Shown here: in pieces, positions 36,826 to 47,724 of the stretch | Numbering within the stretch: the stretch's first letter is position 1 | How the letters are laid out: the number at the start of each line of letters is the position of its first letter | Source: QHXN01 sp035296285 | GTDB taxonomy: Bacteria > Acidobacteriota > Blastocatellia > Pyrinomonadales > Pyrinomonadaceae | Assembly (NCBI GenBank): GCA_035296285.1 | Contig: DATHBF010000449.1 | Coordinates: forward strand, 11,372-75,371 | Direction: 5' to 3' | DNA: 64,000 nt | The notes under the pieces: model-generated | Told to the model about the DNA's origin: nothing | Databases searched by the model: none | Seen by the model: only the letters and a program-made list of their open reading frames with translations | Translations under genes and position numbers: made by a program

Positions 36826-37203
36826 GCGAAAACGTATTCCCACACCGGCAAAATTAATTACTGCAAGGCGAAAATCTATTGCCGCATAAATTTAACCTAT
36901 CACTTCGGTGTGAAATATAAACGCTACGAATGCGAAACGGACCACTACAACGTGAAAACGGACCGATGTATAAATAAATTCTATTACTTCAGGGTTGAAT
37001 ATAATTACTACAAATGTAAATCCTATTAGTACAAGGTGAAAGCGGACTGGTACTAGGTGAGAATCTGTTAATTCACTGTCTCAGAGTACTGTTGTAAGGT
37101 GAGAATCTATTAATTCGCCGTCTTAGAGTACTGCTGCAAGGTGCAATCCTCCGTACGCAGCCGCAAAACTTCCGTCGGCGACGTGAAAACGCCCGTCGTC
37201 AAC
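36826..37203. repeat. Degenerate 21-bp tandem array (18 units), AT-rich
   Basis: The 378 bp divide into 18 consecutive 21-bp units without a single indel in register. The approximate unit is GTGAAAAYCTATTACTACAAG; an A-run at unit positions 4-7 recurs in most units. Units 12-15 form a 42-bp higher-order repeat: 37055-37096 and 37097-37138 differ at few positions, and a third partial copy begins at 37139. Read in one frame, the array gives heptads of the type V-K-x-x-Y-Y-K, but four stop codons interrupt it and no start exists, so it is not a current gene. It fills the convergent gap between the monooxygenase terminator and the reductase stop. Confidence 0.85.
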
Positions 37204-37222
37204 CGCGGCGAGGAACGTTCCT

Positions 37223-38710
<1,488 letters not shown>

Positions 38711-38746
38711 GATTTCGCGCGGCGAGTTTACCAAAAGAAGTCGCCA

Positions 38747-38802
38747 GTTATCAGTTGCCGGCCGCCGGCAAAGACGAAAACTGACGGCCGACACCTGATA
38801 AC
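38747..38802. repeat. REP-like palindromic element
   Basis: The arms GTTATCAGTTGCCGGCCG (38747-38764) and CGGCCGACACCTGATAAC (38785-38802) match at 15 of 18 positions. The element lies between the OYE start and the next gene and looks like a dispersed intergenic repeat, with GTTATCAG / CTGATAAC ends. Confidence 0.6.
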
Positions 38803-38858
38803 CTGCCACCTGTCACAATTCCTAAACCCTTCGCGGGCGCGCTTCGTACGGTGGAGTT

Positions 38859-39329
38859 GTGCCGGGGGTTTTAAGGCTGATGGGTAAGTGGGAACACTTT
38901 TTCGGGCGTTTGTTCGGGGGCGCTTTCGGCGGCCGGGGTCACGGCCTGCCGGCGGACGCTTCCGCGCCGCGCCGCGCGGGCGCCGAGTCCTTCGCCAGCC
39001 GCTTCGAGCGAGCCGGCGTCCGCCTCTTCAAGAACAACTGCCTCGTCCTCCCCTGGGTCCGCGAGCGTGAAGAGATTGAAGCCTCCGTGCAAGGCGCGCG
39101 GGCCGATCTGCTGCGCTCGTGGAACGTCTACCGCGACCGCGTCGGCTCGAAGCGCACGGCCGCGCTGGCCGAGTCGGACTGGCGCCGCGCCGTCGGCGCC
39201 TTCCACCGCCAGACCGCCGACCTCAACCGCCTCATCGCCGCCTACAACCTCAAAGCCCCCTCCGCCGCCTTCCGCAAATGGCCCCTCCACGCCGACCGCG
39301 AACTCGAAAGCGTCACCCGCGACGCCTGA
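38859..39329 (+). CDS. DnaJ-homologue-subfamily-C28-like (DUF1992-type) conserved protein
   Basis: The protein has 156 residues with a GTG start; an ATG at 38880 is an alternative. Residues about 55-150 contain RLFKNNCLVLPWVREREEIEASVQGARADLLRSW and ADLNRLIAAYNLKAPSAAF. These match the order of the DnaJ C28/DUF1992 domain (a-LKNNG-PxW-EI...L ... LN-x-I-x-x-YNL). There is no J domain and no signal peptide, so it is presumably cytosolic. Function in bacteria is unknown. It is isolated between the OYE gene (divergent) and the kynureninase operon. Confidence 0.7.
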   Translation: MPGVLRLMGKWEHFFGRLFGGAFGGRGHGLPADASAPRRAGAESFASRFERAGVRLFKNNCLVLPWVREREEIEASVQGARADLLRSWNVYRDRVGSKRTAALAESDWRRAVGAFHRQTADLNRLIAAYNLKAPSAAFRKWPLHADRELESVTRDA

Positions 39330-39417
39330 ACTCCTCCGCCACAACCACGTCGGCACGGGTGGCCTTCCAAGTTGCCCGTAGATATACTGGCGCTTAACGT
39401 TTCAGGAGGAGACTTTT

Positions 39418-40614
<1,197 letters not shown>

Positions 40615-40616
40615 AC

Positions 40617-41477
40617 ATGACGAATGAATACGGCGGCAAAACCCCGCTCTCCTACAACAAGTACCTGCGCGTGCGCGACCTGATCGCGTTGCAGGACTGT
40701 CTGTCGGAGCCCGCGCACCACGACGAGTTGCTCTTCATCACCATCCACCAGGCTTACGAGCTCTGGTTCAAGCAGGTCTTGCACGAGATAGACTTCGCCG
40801 CGGCGGCCGTCGCCGAGGACCGCGCGCCCGCGGCCGCCCGCGCCCTCGCGCGCGTCGTCGAGATCGAGAAGATGCTCGTCACGCAGATTCACATCCTTGA
40901 GACGATGACGCCCATCAACTTCCTCGGCTTCCGCGACCAGTTGAACCCGGCGAGCGGCTTCCAGTCCATGCAGTTCCGCGAGATCGAGTTCGCCTCGGGC
41001 CTGAAGGACGAGGGCATCCTCCGCGCCTTCCGCGACGACGAGTTCGCCTCCGAGCGCCTGCGCGCGCGCTTCGACGCGCCGACCCTCGGCGAAGCCTTCT
41101 TCTCGTACCTCACGCGCCGCGGCCTCGACGCCCCGGCCGACGACCCCTCGCAGAGTGAGGAGGAAAGGCGACGCGCCTACGACCGCCGCGTCCTCGCCGC
41201 CCTCGAAGTCCTGACCCACTTCGAGACGCGCTACGAGGAGTTCCAACTCGCCGAATCGCTCATCGCGCACGACGAATACTTCTCGCTCTGGCGCCACCAC
41301 CACGTCAAGATGGTCGAGCGGATGCTCGGCACCAAGAAGGGCACGGGCGGCTCCGAGGGCGTCGGCTACCTGCGGACCACGCTCGACAAGAAATTCTTCC
41401 CCGAACTCTGGGAGGCGCGCACACACCTCGACACCACGCACGGCCACGCCGGCTGCCCTTTCGCCGGCCACAGCTAA
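40617..41477 (+). CDS. kynA: Tryptophan 2,3-dioxygenase
   Basis: The protein has 286 residues, normal for the bacterial family. Motifs are LSYNKYLRVRDL, FITIHQAYELWFKQVLHEID (active-site His), LETMTPINFLGFRDQLNPASGFQSMQFREIE and WRHHHVKMVERMLGTKKGTGGSEGVGYLR (axial heme His and substrate loop). It oxidises L-tryptophan to N-formylkynurenine. It is coupled to kynureninase (2-bp gap) and followed 14 bp later by the CoA ligase. A formamidase gene, needed between the two steps, is not found in the window. Confidence 0.97.
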   Translation: MTNEYGGKTPLSYNKYLRVRDLIALQDCLSEPAHHDELLFITIHQAYELWFKQVLHEIDFAAAAVAEDRAPAAARALARVVEIEKMLVTQIHILETMTPINFLGFRDQLNPASGFQSMQFREIEFASGLKDEGILRAFRDDEFASERLRARFDAPTLGEAFFSYLTRRGLDAPADDPSQSEEERRRAYDRRVLAALEVLTHFETRYEEFQLAESLIAHDEYFSLWRHHHVKMVERMLGTKKGTGGSEGVGYLRTTLDKKFFPELWEARTHLDTTHGHAGCPFAGHS

Positions 41478-41491
41478 ACTCTCAGCCGCCT

Positions 41492-43039
41492 ATGTCCCAC
41501 GTCGAATTTCCGGAACGATTCAACATGGCGGACTACTTCCTCTACCACAACGTGGAGGAGGGGCGCGAAGCCAAGGTCTGCCTCTACTACGAGGACGAGC
41601 GTTACACCTACGGCGACGCCGTGCGTCTGTCGAACCGCGCCGGAGGCGCCCTGCGCGAGTCGGGCCTGAGAGTCGAAGACCGCGTGCTGTTGGTGCTGCC
41701 CGACTGCCCGGAGTTCGTCTGGACGTGGTTCGGCGCGGCGCGGGCTGGCGGCGTCATCACGATGGTCAACCCGCTGCTGCCGGCGGACGACTACCGCTAC
41801 TACCTCGAATACACGCGCGCCCGCGTCGCCGTCGTCCACGAGTCGCTGCTTGAGAACTTCACGCGGGCGGCCGAAGGCGCGCGGCATCTACAGAGCGTGC
41901 TGGTCGTCGGCGGCGAGCGCGGCCCGTTCCATTCCTTCGCCGAAGTCTTGAACGCGCAAGCAGACGAGCTGACGCCCGCCGACACGCACCGCGACGACCC
42001 GGCCATCTGGCTCTTCACCTCCGGCTCGACCGGCCACCCGAAGGGCGCCGTCCACCTCCAGCACGACCTGCCCTTCAACACGGAGTGCTACGCCAAGCGC
42101 GTCCTCGGCGTGAACGAAAATGATTTGACCGTCTCCGTCCCCAAGCTCTTCTTCGGCTACGCGACGGGCACGAACCTGCTCTTCCCCTTCTCCGTCGGCG
42201 GCGCCACCGCGCTCTTCTCTGAGAGGTCAACGCCCGACAAACTCTTCGAGGTCATCGAACGCTACCGCCCCACCGTCCTCACCAGCGTGCCGACGATGAT
42301 CGGCGCCATGCTCAACGCCGAGAACTCGGCCGCGCGCGACCTGTCCTCCCTGCGGATGTGTCTCTCGGCCGGCGAGGCGCTGCCCGTCGAGTTGTACCGC
42401 CGCTGGGTCGAGACCTTCGGCGTCGAGATTCTCGACGGCATCGGCTCGGCCGAGATGTTCCACATCTACATCACGAACCGGCCCGGCGACGTGAAGCCCG
42501 GCAGCCTCGGCCGCATCGTCGAGGGCTACGAGGCCGAGGTAGTTGACGCCGACGGCCGCGCGCTCCCCGCGGGCGAGATGGGCACGCTCCGCGTCAAGGG
42601 CGACTCGGCCGCGCTCTGCTACTGGCAGGCGCACGAGAAGTCGAAGCAGACGTTTGCCGGCGACTGGTGCACGACCGGCGACCAGTTCCACGTAGACGCC
42701 GACGGCTATTACTGGTATCACGGCCGCACCGACGACATGCTCAAGGTCTCCGGCATCTACGTCGCGCCGGCCGAGATCGAGAACTGCCTGCTCCGCCACG
42801 AGGCGGTCGCCGAGGCCGCAATCGTCGGCCACGACGACGGCTCCGGCCTCGTCAAGCCCAAAGCCTTCCTCGTCCTCCGCGAAGGCCACGCCCCCGGCGA
42901 GGACCTCGCGCGCCAGATTCAGGACTTCGTCAAGTCGCGCCTCGCCCCCTACAAGTACCCGCGCCGGGTCGAGTTCGTCGCCTCGCTCCCGAAGAACGAC
43001 CGCGGCAAGATAGACCGGAAGGCGCTCAAGACGCGGTGA
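41492..43039 (+). CDS. Benzoate-CoA-ligase-family enzyme, probably 2-aminobenzoate-CoA ligase
   Basis: The protein has 515 residues. It is an ANL-superfamily adenylate-forming enzyme with the P-loop LFTSGSTGHPKGAVH (about 171-185), VPKLFFGYATGTNLLFPF (the benzoate-CoA-ligase signature region), DGIGSAEMFHIYITN, TGDQFHVDADGYYWYHGRTDDMLKVSG, and the C-terminal Lys in NDRGKIDRKAL. It follows tryptophan dioxygenase and kynureninase in one operon, so anthranilate is the expected acid. Benzoate itself cannot be excluded. A strong GC-rich hairpin immediately after the stop ends the operon. Confidence 0.93.
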   Translation: MSHVEFPERFNMADYFLYHNVEEGREAKVCLYYEDERYTYGDAVRLSNRAGGALRESGLRVEDRVLLVLPDCPEFVWTWFGAARAGGVITMVNPLLPADDYRYYLEYTRARVAVVHESLLENFTRAAEGARHLQSVLVVGGERGPFHSFAEVLNAQADELTPADTHRDDPAIWLFTSGSTGHPKGAVHLQHDLPFNTECYAKRVLGVNENDLTVSVPKLFFGYATGTNLLFPFSVGGATALFSERSTPDKLFEVIERYRPTVLTSVPTMIGAMLNAENSAARDLSSLRMCLSAGEALPVELYRRWVETFGVEILDGIGSAEMFHIYITNRPGDVKPGSLGRIVEGYEAEVVDADGRALPAGEMGTLRVKGDSAALCYWQAHEKSKQTFAGDWCTTGDQFHVDADGYYWYHGRTDDMLKVSGIYVAPAEIENCLLRHEAVAEAAIVGHDDGSGLVKPKAFLVLREGHAPGEDLARQIQDFVKSRLAPYKYPRRVEFVASLPKNDRGKIDRKALKTR

Positions 43040-43076
43040 GCGCCGGGCGGGCGCCGCGGCGGCGCCCGCCCGGCGC
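43040..43076 (+). terminator. Strong GC hairpin after the aryl-CoA ligase gene
   Basis: Perfect 16-bp arms GCGCCGGGCGGGCGCC with their complement and a 5-nt loop begin one base after the stop codon. TTTT follows about 10 nt later. It separates the ligase from the kinase gene. Confidence 0.7.
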
Positions 43077-43116
43077 AGACCTCATCTTTTCCCGGGCCTC
43101 AGACCCCGGACACCGA

Positions 43117-45333
43117 ATGGCAAACGAACCGAGGACCCTCGACGATGGTCGCTACCTGATCAAGCGGCTGCTGGGCCGCGGCGGGGCGGGGCGCGTCTAC
43201 CTCGCGGAAGACACGCAGGGGGAGCCGGGCCGCGAGACGTGCGCCATCAAGGAACTGGACCCGCGCTCGCAAGACCCCGAAGAGCGGCAGCAGGTCCGCG
43301 AGCTCTTCGCGGACGAGGAGAACTACCTCAGCGAGTTGGGCGGCTACAACGGCCAGATACCGATGCTGTACCGTTGCTTCACGGCGCCGGGCGCCGACGG
43401 CGGTGAGCGGCGCTACATCGCGCAGGAGTACATCGAGGGCTCGTCGCTGAGCGACGAGCTGAGAGACGGCGTGCTCGACGAGACTGAGGTCAAGCGGCTC
43501 CTCGTCCAGCTCCTGCCCGTGCTCGCTCACATCCACGCGAAGAGTTATATCCACCGAGACATAACCCCCTCGAACATCATCCTGCGCCGCGGCAGCCGCC
43601 TGCCCGTGCTCATAGACTTCGGCACGGCCAAAGAGATGGAGACGACCGTCGTCGCCACAGGCAAGCGTGATGACGCCTACACGCGCGTCGTCGGCAAGAA
43701 GGGTTACTGGGCGCCCGAACAAGAACGGGGAAGGCCCGTCTACGGCAGCGACCTCTACAGCCTCGGCGTGACGGCCATCCAACTGCTGACGGGCGTCGGG
43801 CCGTTGGAGCTGGCGCGCGAGTCACTGACCGAACGGGGCGACCCGCTGTCCGAACGGCTGCGCTGGCGCGAGCAACACGCCCCACACGTCTCGCCCGAAT
43901 TCGCTGCGGTCCTCGACCGCGCGGTCGCGCCCGACGTTAAGGACCGTTACGATGGCGACGCGCGCCAGATGCTCGTGGCCGTCGAGGAGCTGGGGGTCAC
44001 CGACGATGAGTTGCTGCGCCAGCGGCTCGGCGACGCGTGGGAAGCGATCTCGGCGCGCGAGCCGCGCCTCCCATCCGGCTTCAAGCAGTGCAACGGCAGC
44101 ACGCTCCACCTCGGCGGGGCGCCGGACCCGGCGGCCCTCGGCAAAGTGTTAGACGTGGTCTTTAAGCGGCGCACCGGGGCCTTCGCGGTACTGCGCGAGC
44201 CGCGCCCGATTAACTGCGGCTACTACGTCAGCAGAGAGGATGAATACTGCCCGCAATGCGGGGCCTACAACGCCCTCCGGCTCGGCGACCGCCAGTCCCA
44301 CCTGCTGCAACACGCGCCGGAGGTGTACATACAGCGGTGGCACCACAAGACTTACTCCGAGATGATAAGGTTACGCGAGATACCTGACGTTGATAACATC
44401 GTCGGGAGAGTGTCCAACTGGCTAGGCGCTGAAGACCTCCTGGACTGGTTCGGGCGGGGCGCCGCCTTCATTCTGACGGCGGGCGCCGCCCTCGGGGGGC
44501 TGGTCCTCGGGCTGCTCGTGAGCCTACGCCTCTTCGAGACCACCCTTACTATCACGGCCTTCACCCTCGGCGCGGCTGTTACCGGGGCGCTCACCGGATT
44601 CTTTTTGTGTGAGCTGATTAACGAGCAGCAGAACACCGAGCAGCACCGCCGGAAGGCCGCGGAGATACAGCGTTGGCTGCACGCGTTGAAAAAGCAGAGG
44701 ACGGAGCTGTCCGACAGCCTGCGCGAGAAGACGGAGGCGCGCCGGGCCGAAGGGGCGTGCCTCGACAGCGTGGACGGTCAGCTCAAGGTCGAGTTGGAGA
44801 GCATCGCGCGGCAGGGGGAGCGCATCCGCGAGCGACTCAACTCGGCGCGCAGGGCAGCGCCCGAGGTCGTCGCGGAGAGCGAGAAGCGTCGGGAGGAGGA
44901 GGGGCTGCGGCGCGCACTCCAGCGCAGCGTCGAGCGGCAGCGCAAATACGAGGTCAAGGTTGCCGAGATTGACCTGCTCCGGCGCCACAACGAGTTACAG
45001 GCATTCCGCTGGAGCAAGGGCATCACCCACGAGAATGGCGCGGCCATCGAGGCGGAGTTGGAGGCGCTGACCGCGCGGCTCGACGGCATCTACGGCGAGC
45101 TGCGTCTGACGGACGCGCTCGAATCCGAGGCCGGCAAGCTGTGGCTCGCGCGCATCCTGCACGCGCGCAAGGTACTGCTCAAAGCGCGCGGGCAACTCTT
45201 CCGTCACATGAACCGGCTGGCCGTGAACGAGACGGCCGCCGCGCCCGCCGAAATGCTGCGCAACCTCAACCTGCTGAATGCCTACCTCTGCTTCGACGAC
45301 TTCCTCGGCGAGTACCGCGCGCTCAAGTCCTGA
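43117..45333 (+). CDS. Membrane Ser/Thr protein kinase with zinc ribbon, two TM helices and coiled coil
   Basis: The protein has 738 residues. The kinase domain spans about 10-300: LGRGGAGRVYLAED (Gly loop), CAIKELD (Lys), SYIHRDITPSNIIL (catalytic loop), LIDFGTAKE (DFG), GYWAPEQ. At about 365-390, CGYYVSREDEYCPQCGAYN looks like a small zinc ribbon. Two hydrophobic helices follow (AAFILTAGAALGGLVLGLLV; LTITAFTLGAAVTGALTGFFL), then about 230 residues of charged coiled coil. The kinase and coiled coil would both be cytosolic, joined by a helical hairpin. It lies between aryl-CoA ligase and thioesterase genes with no obvious functional link. Confidence 0.9.
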   Translation: MANEPRTLDDGRYLIKRLLGRGGAGRVYLAEDTQGEPGRETCAIKELDPRSQDPEERQQVRELFADEENYLSELGGYNGQIPMLYRCFTAPGADGGERRYIAQEYIEGSSLSDELRDGVLDETEVKRLLVQLLPVLAHIHAKSYIHRDITPSNIILRRGSRLPVLIDFGTAKEMETTVVATGKRDDAYTRVVGKKGYWAPEQERGRPVYGSDLYSLGVTAIQLLTGVGPLELARESLTERGDPLSERLRWREQHAPHVSPEFAAVLDRAVAPDVKDRYDGDARQMLVAVEELGVTDDELLRQRLGDAWEAISAREPRLPSGFKQCNGSTLHLGGAPDPAALGKVLDVVFKRRTGAFAVLREPRPINCGYYVSREDEYCPQCGAYNALRLGDRQSHLLQHAPEVYIQRWHHKTYSEMIRLREIPDVDNIVGRVSNWLGAEDLLDWFGRGAAFILTAGAALGGLVLGLLVSLRLFETTLTITAFTLGAAVTGALTGFFLCELINEQQNTEQHRRKAAEIQRWLHALKKQRTELSDSLREKTEARRAEGACLDSVDGQLKVELESIARQGERIRERLNSARRAAPEVVAESEKRREEEGLRRALQRSVERQRKYEVKVAEIDLLRRHNELQAFRWSKGITHENGAAIEAELEALTARLDGIYGELRLTDALESEAGKLWLARILHARKVLLKARGQLFRHMNRLAVNETAAAPAEMLRNLNLLNAYLCFDDFLGEYRALKS

Positions 45334-45386
45334 TAGCCGCAACGCCCGCCTTCCGCCCGCCGCCCCTGCCTGCTATTCTCCGGCCC

Positions 45387-45800
45387 ATGCCTTTCTCCAC
45401 GCGTATCCCCGTCCGCTTCGGCGACACGGACCCGGCCGGGCTCGTCTACTACCCCGTCCTCCTTCACTACTGCCACGCGGCGATGGAAGAGTTCTTCGCC
45501 GCGCGCTGCGGGGTGAGTTACGCGCGCCTCGTGGCGGAGCGGCGGCTCGGCTTCCCGACCGTCAACGTGCGCGCGGAGTTCTCCGAGCCCTTCGTCTACG
45601 GCGACACGGCCGAGGTCGAGGTCTGGGTCTCGCGCGTCGGCCGCAGCTCCGCCACCTTCGAGTACAGGCTGCGCCGCGCCTCCGACTCCGCGCCCTGCGC
45701 CAGCGCCACGCTCGTGCAGGTGGCGATGAGCCTGGACGAGCGCCGCGCCGTGCCCGTCCCCGCAGACCTCCGCCGCGCCTTCGAGCAAAGCCCCGCATGA
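45387..45800 (+). CDS. 4-hydroxybenzoyl-CoA-thioesterase-family (hotdog) thioesterase
   Basis: The protein has 137 residues: PVRFGDTDPAGLVYYPVLLHYCHAAMEEFF, with the catalytic Asp of DTDPAGLVYY (about 13-19), then GFPTVNVRAEFSEPFVYGD. This matches 4HBT-type acyl-CoA thioesterases, full length. In aryl-CoA gene clusters such enzymes recycle stalled benzoyl-/aminobenzoyl-CoA and free CoA. Position near the aryl-CoA ligase supports that role here, although the kinase gene lies between them. No strong ribosome-binding site is visible. Confidence 0.9.
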   Translation: MPFSTRIPVRFGDTDPAGLVYYPVLLHYCHAAMEEFFAARCGVSYARLVAERRLGFPTVNVRAEFSEPFVYGDTAEVEVWVSRVGRSSATFEYRLRRASDSAPCASATLVQVAMSLDERRAVPVPADLRRAFEQSPA

Positions 45801-45818
45801 AGTCCGCCGCGCGCAGGT

Positions 45819-45847
45819 TTGACAGCCGGCGTGATGTCGTTTAGGAT
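45819..45847 (+). promoter_or_regulatory. Sigma70-type promoter for the gene at 46134
   Basis: TTGACA (45819-45824, consensus) and TAGGAT (45842-45847) are separated by exactly 17 bp. If used, it produces a leader of about 280 nt. Confidence 0.6.
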
Positions 45848-46133
45848 GCGCGTATACTTTCCGTTCCCGGACCGCAGTCACACAGGCGGGGACGTTTCCG
45901 CGACGGAGCCACCTGAATCATCTCGCAGACTTTTCCGTCCAAAGTTAATTGCACTCTTCCGGTCCTGAAGTCAGGGCCGACCTCGACGCGGTAAGAATGC
46001 CGCGGCGAGGCACGACGACATCCGGCCCGCCGACAATGGCGAGGGCCGGAACGACTCACGGGTCGAGGCTTCCTTTTCACTGGGGCTAGCTCTCTTGCCC
46101 CCCAACCACAGCACAGTGAAACAAGGAGAACGA
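45848..46133 (+). other. Long 5' leader of the MopE-like protein gene
   Basis: The leader is about 285 nt with several short GC hairpins, including GGGGC...GCCCC near 46083-46102 just before an AAGGAG ribosome-binding site. I looked for known riboswitch cores (c-di-GMP, cobalamin, TPP) and found none convincing. I see no gene here. Confidence 0.4.
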
Positions 46134-47504
46134 ATGAAGAAGTTTTTCGCATGTCTCGCGGTCGTCATGGCCGCGCTCATCGCCGCCGTCACCACCAACG
46201 TCGGCGCCCAGCAAACCTGTACGACCGAGGTCGTCACCGAGAGCGACATCGCCAGGCAGGCCGAGGGCACAGCCCCGACGAAGGATTGGGTGCTTTACAC
46301 GCGCCCGGCGACCCCCGGCGTCGGCACTTTCGTGACCGGCCCCGGCACGCCCCCCGCCGGCGACGGGAGCCTTAAGTTCGACACCGTCGGCGCCAGCGAC
46401 AAGGTGTTCATCTTCAACTTCGAGCACGAGGGCGTGCCGCTCAACAGCATTAACAAGCTGTCGTACTCCACGTACCGCTACCCGGCCAGCACCTCGGGCG
46501 ACGCCCGGCAGGCGACGATCCCGGCGATAAACATCGTCATAGACTTCAACGGCCCGAACGTCGCCGGGGGCTTCAGCACGCTGGTCTTCGAGCCCATCTA
46601 CAACCTCAACCAGCAGTCGGTCGTCGAAGGTCAGTGGCAGTTGTGGGACGCCATCAACAGCGGCAACGCCATCTGGTGGTCCACGCGGGCCCTTAACAAT
46701 CAATGCGCCGGGGCCACAGTCAACTGCTGGAAGACGTGGGACTACATCATCCAGAACAACCCGCAGGCCGTCATCTACCTGCCGGGCCAGAACGACCCCA
46801 CGCGCGGCGGCATCGGCCTCAATCAGGGCGGCGGCAACGCCGGCCTCTTCGCCTCCGTTGACGCGTTCACCCTCGGTTACGGGAACTTCTGCGTGAAGTA
46901 TGATTTCGAGCCTGACGCCGACAACGACGGCGCGGGCGACGGCGAGGACTGCGACGACAACGACAATACGGTCTACCCCGGCGCCCCCGAACTCTGCGAC
47001 GGCAAGGACAACGACTGCGACGGGGACGTTGACGAGGGCGCGACGACCACCTTCTACGCCGACCTCGACAACGACGGTTACGGCAACTCGGCGCAGAGCG
47101 TCCAGGCGTGCAGCGCGCCCCAGGGCTACGTCACCACCGGCGGCGACTGCAACGACAACAACCCGGCCGTCAACCCCGGCGCGGCCGAGGCGTGCAACGG
47201 CACGGACGATAACTGCAACGGTTCAACCGACGAAGGCTTCCTCAACACCGACGGCGACGGCATGGCCAACTGCGTTGACCCGGACGACGACGGCGACGGC
47301 TTCGACGACGTGGCCGACAACTGCCCGCTCGTCGCCAACGACCAGTCGGACTTTGACGGCAACGGCATCGGCGACGCCTGCGAGACCGACTCGCCCGTCA
47401 GCCCGACCAATAAGGACCAGTGCAAGAACAACGGCTGGACGATGTGGACGCCGAGATTCAAGAACCAGGGCGACTGCATCCAGTACGTCAACACACGGAA
47501 ATAG
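46134..47504 (+). CDS. Exported protein with MopE-like and thrombospondin-type-3 Ca-binding repeats
   Basis: The ATG at 46134 is preceded by AAGGAG (6 nt). The 456-residue product has a signal peptide (KKFFACLAVVMAALIAAVTTNVGAQ) and a beta-rich domain of about 230 residues with no recognised name. MopE-type metal-binding repeats follow (GEDCDDNDNTVYPGAPELCDGKDNDCDGDVDEG region, and a second copy at about 340-375). A thrombospondin-3-like segment (DPDDDGDGFDDVADNCP, DFDGNGIGDACE) comes next, ending in the small C-terminal cap KDQCKNNGWTMW...FKNQGDCIQYVNT seen in many exported proteins. It is probably calcium-bound and extracellular. Confidence 0.9.
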   Translation: MKKFFACLAVVMAALIAAVTTNVGAQQTCTTEVVTESDIARQAEGTAPTKDWVLYTRPATPGVGTFVTGPGTPPAGDGSLKFDTVGASDKVFIFNFEHEGVPLNSINKLSYSTYRYPASTSGDARQATIPAINIVIDFNGPNVAGGFSTLVFEPIYNLNQQSVVEGQWQLWDAINSGNAIWWSTRALNNQCAGATVNCWKTWDYIIQNNPQAVIYLPGQNDPTRGGIGLNQGGGNAGLFASVDAFTLGYGNFCVKYDFEPDADNDGAGDGEDCDDNDNTVYPGAPELCDGKDNDCDGDVDEGATTTFYADLDNDGYGNSAQSVQACSAPQGYVTTGGDCNDNNPAVNPGAAEACNGTDDNCNGSTDEGFLNTDGDGMANCVDPDDDGDGFDDVADNCPLVANDQSDFDGNGIGDACETDSPVSPTNKDQCKNNGWTMWTPRFKNQGDCIQYVNTRK

Positions 47505-47536
47505 TGGGCGCGGCCGGCGCTTCGGCCGCGTGCGCA

Positions 47537-47579
47537 AAAATGAGAGGGCCGGGATGTCGTGTCCCGGCCCTCTCATTTT
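47537..47579 (+). terminator. Rho-independent terminator
   Basis: Perfect 18-bp arms begin with AAAATGAGAGGGCCGGGA, with a 7-nt loop and the terminal TTTT forming part of the stem. It lies 32 bp after the MopE-like gene. Confidence 0.9.
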
Positions 47580-47605
47580 ATGAACGACTGAGCGGTGTGG
47601 GCGTT

Positions 47606-47634
47606 TTTACATCGCGGAAGGGGTGGCATATAAT
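47606..47634 (+). promoter_or_regulatory. Strong sigma70-type promoter for the gene at 47725
   Basis: A consensus TATAAT (47629-47634) lies 17 bp after TTTACA (47606-47611, five of six bases). This is the best promoter match in the window, suggesting high constitutive expression. Confidence 0.75.
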
Positions 47635-47724
47635 CATCCGCGCTCTCCGGGCCCGCTCCCTTTTAACCTTCCACTAGAAAGTTAAGAAAAGGCCCCGCGG
47701 AGACTCGCAGGAGGTTCTTCGGCC

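Noticed and set aside
36826..37203. CRISPR array
   Set aside because: The units are contiguous 21-bp degenerate repeats without conserved repeat plus unique spacer alternation, and no cas genes are near.
43040..43076. Mobile-element terminal repeat
   Set aside because: The perfect GC hairpin directly follows a stop codon, has no partner copy and no transposase nearby; a terminator is the simpler reading.
45848..46133. c-di-GMP or other riboswitch in the long leader of the MopE-like gene
   Set aside because: Some GC hairpins are present but I could not match any conserved aptamer core.
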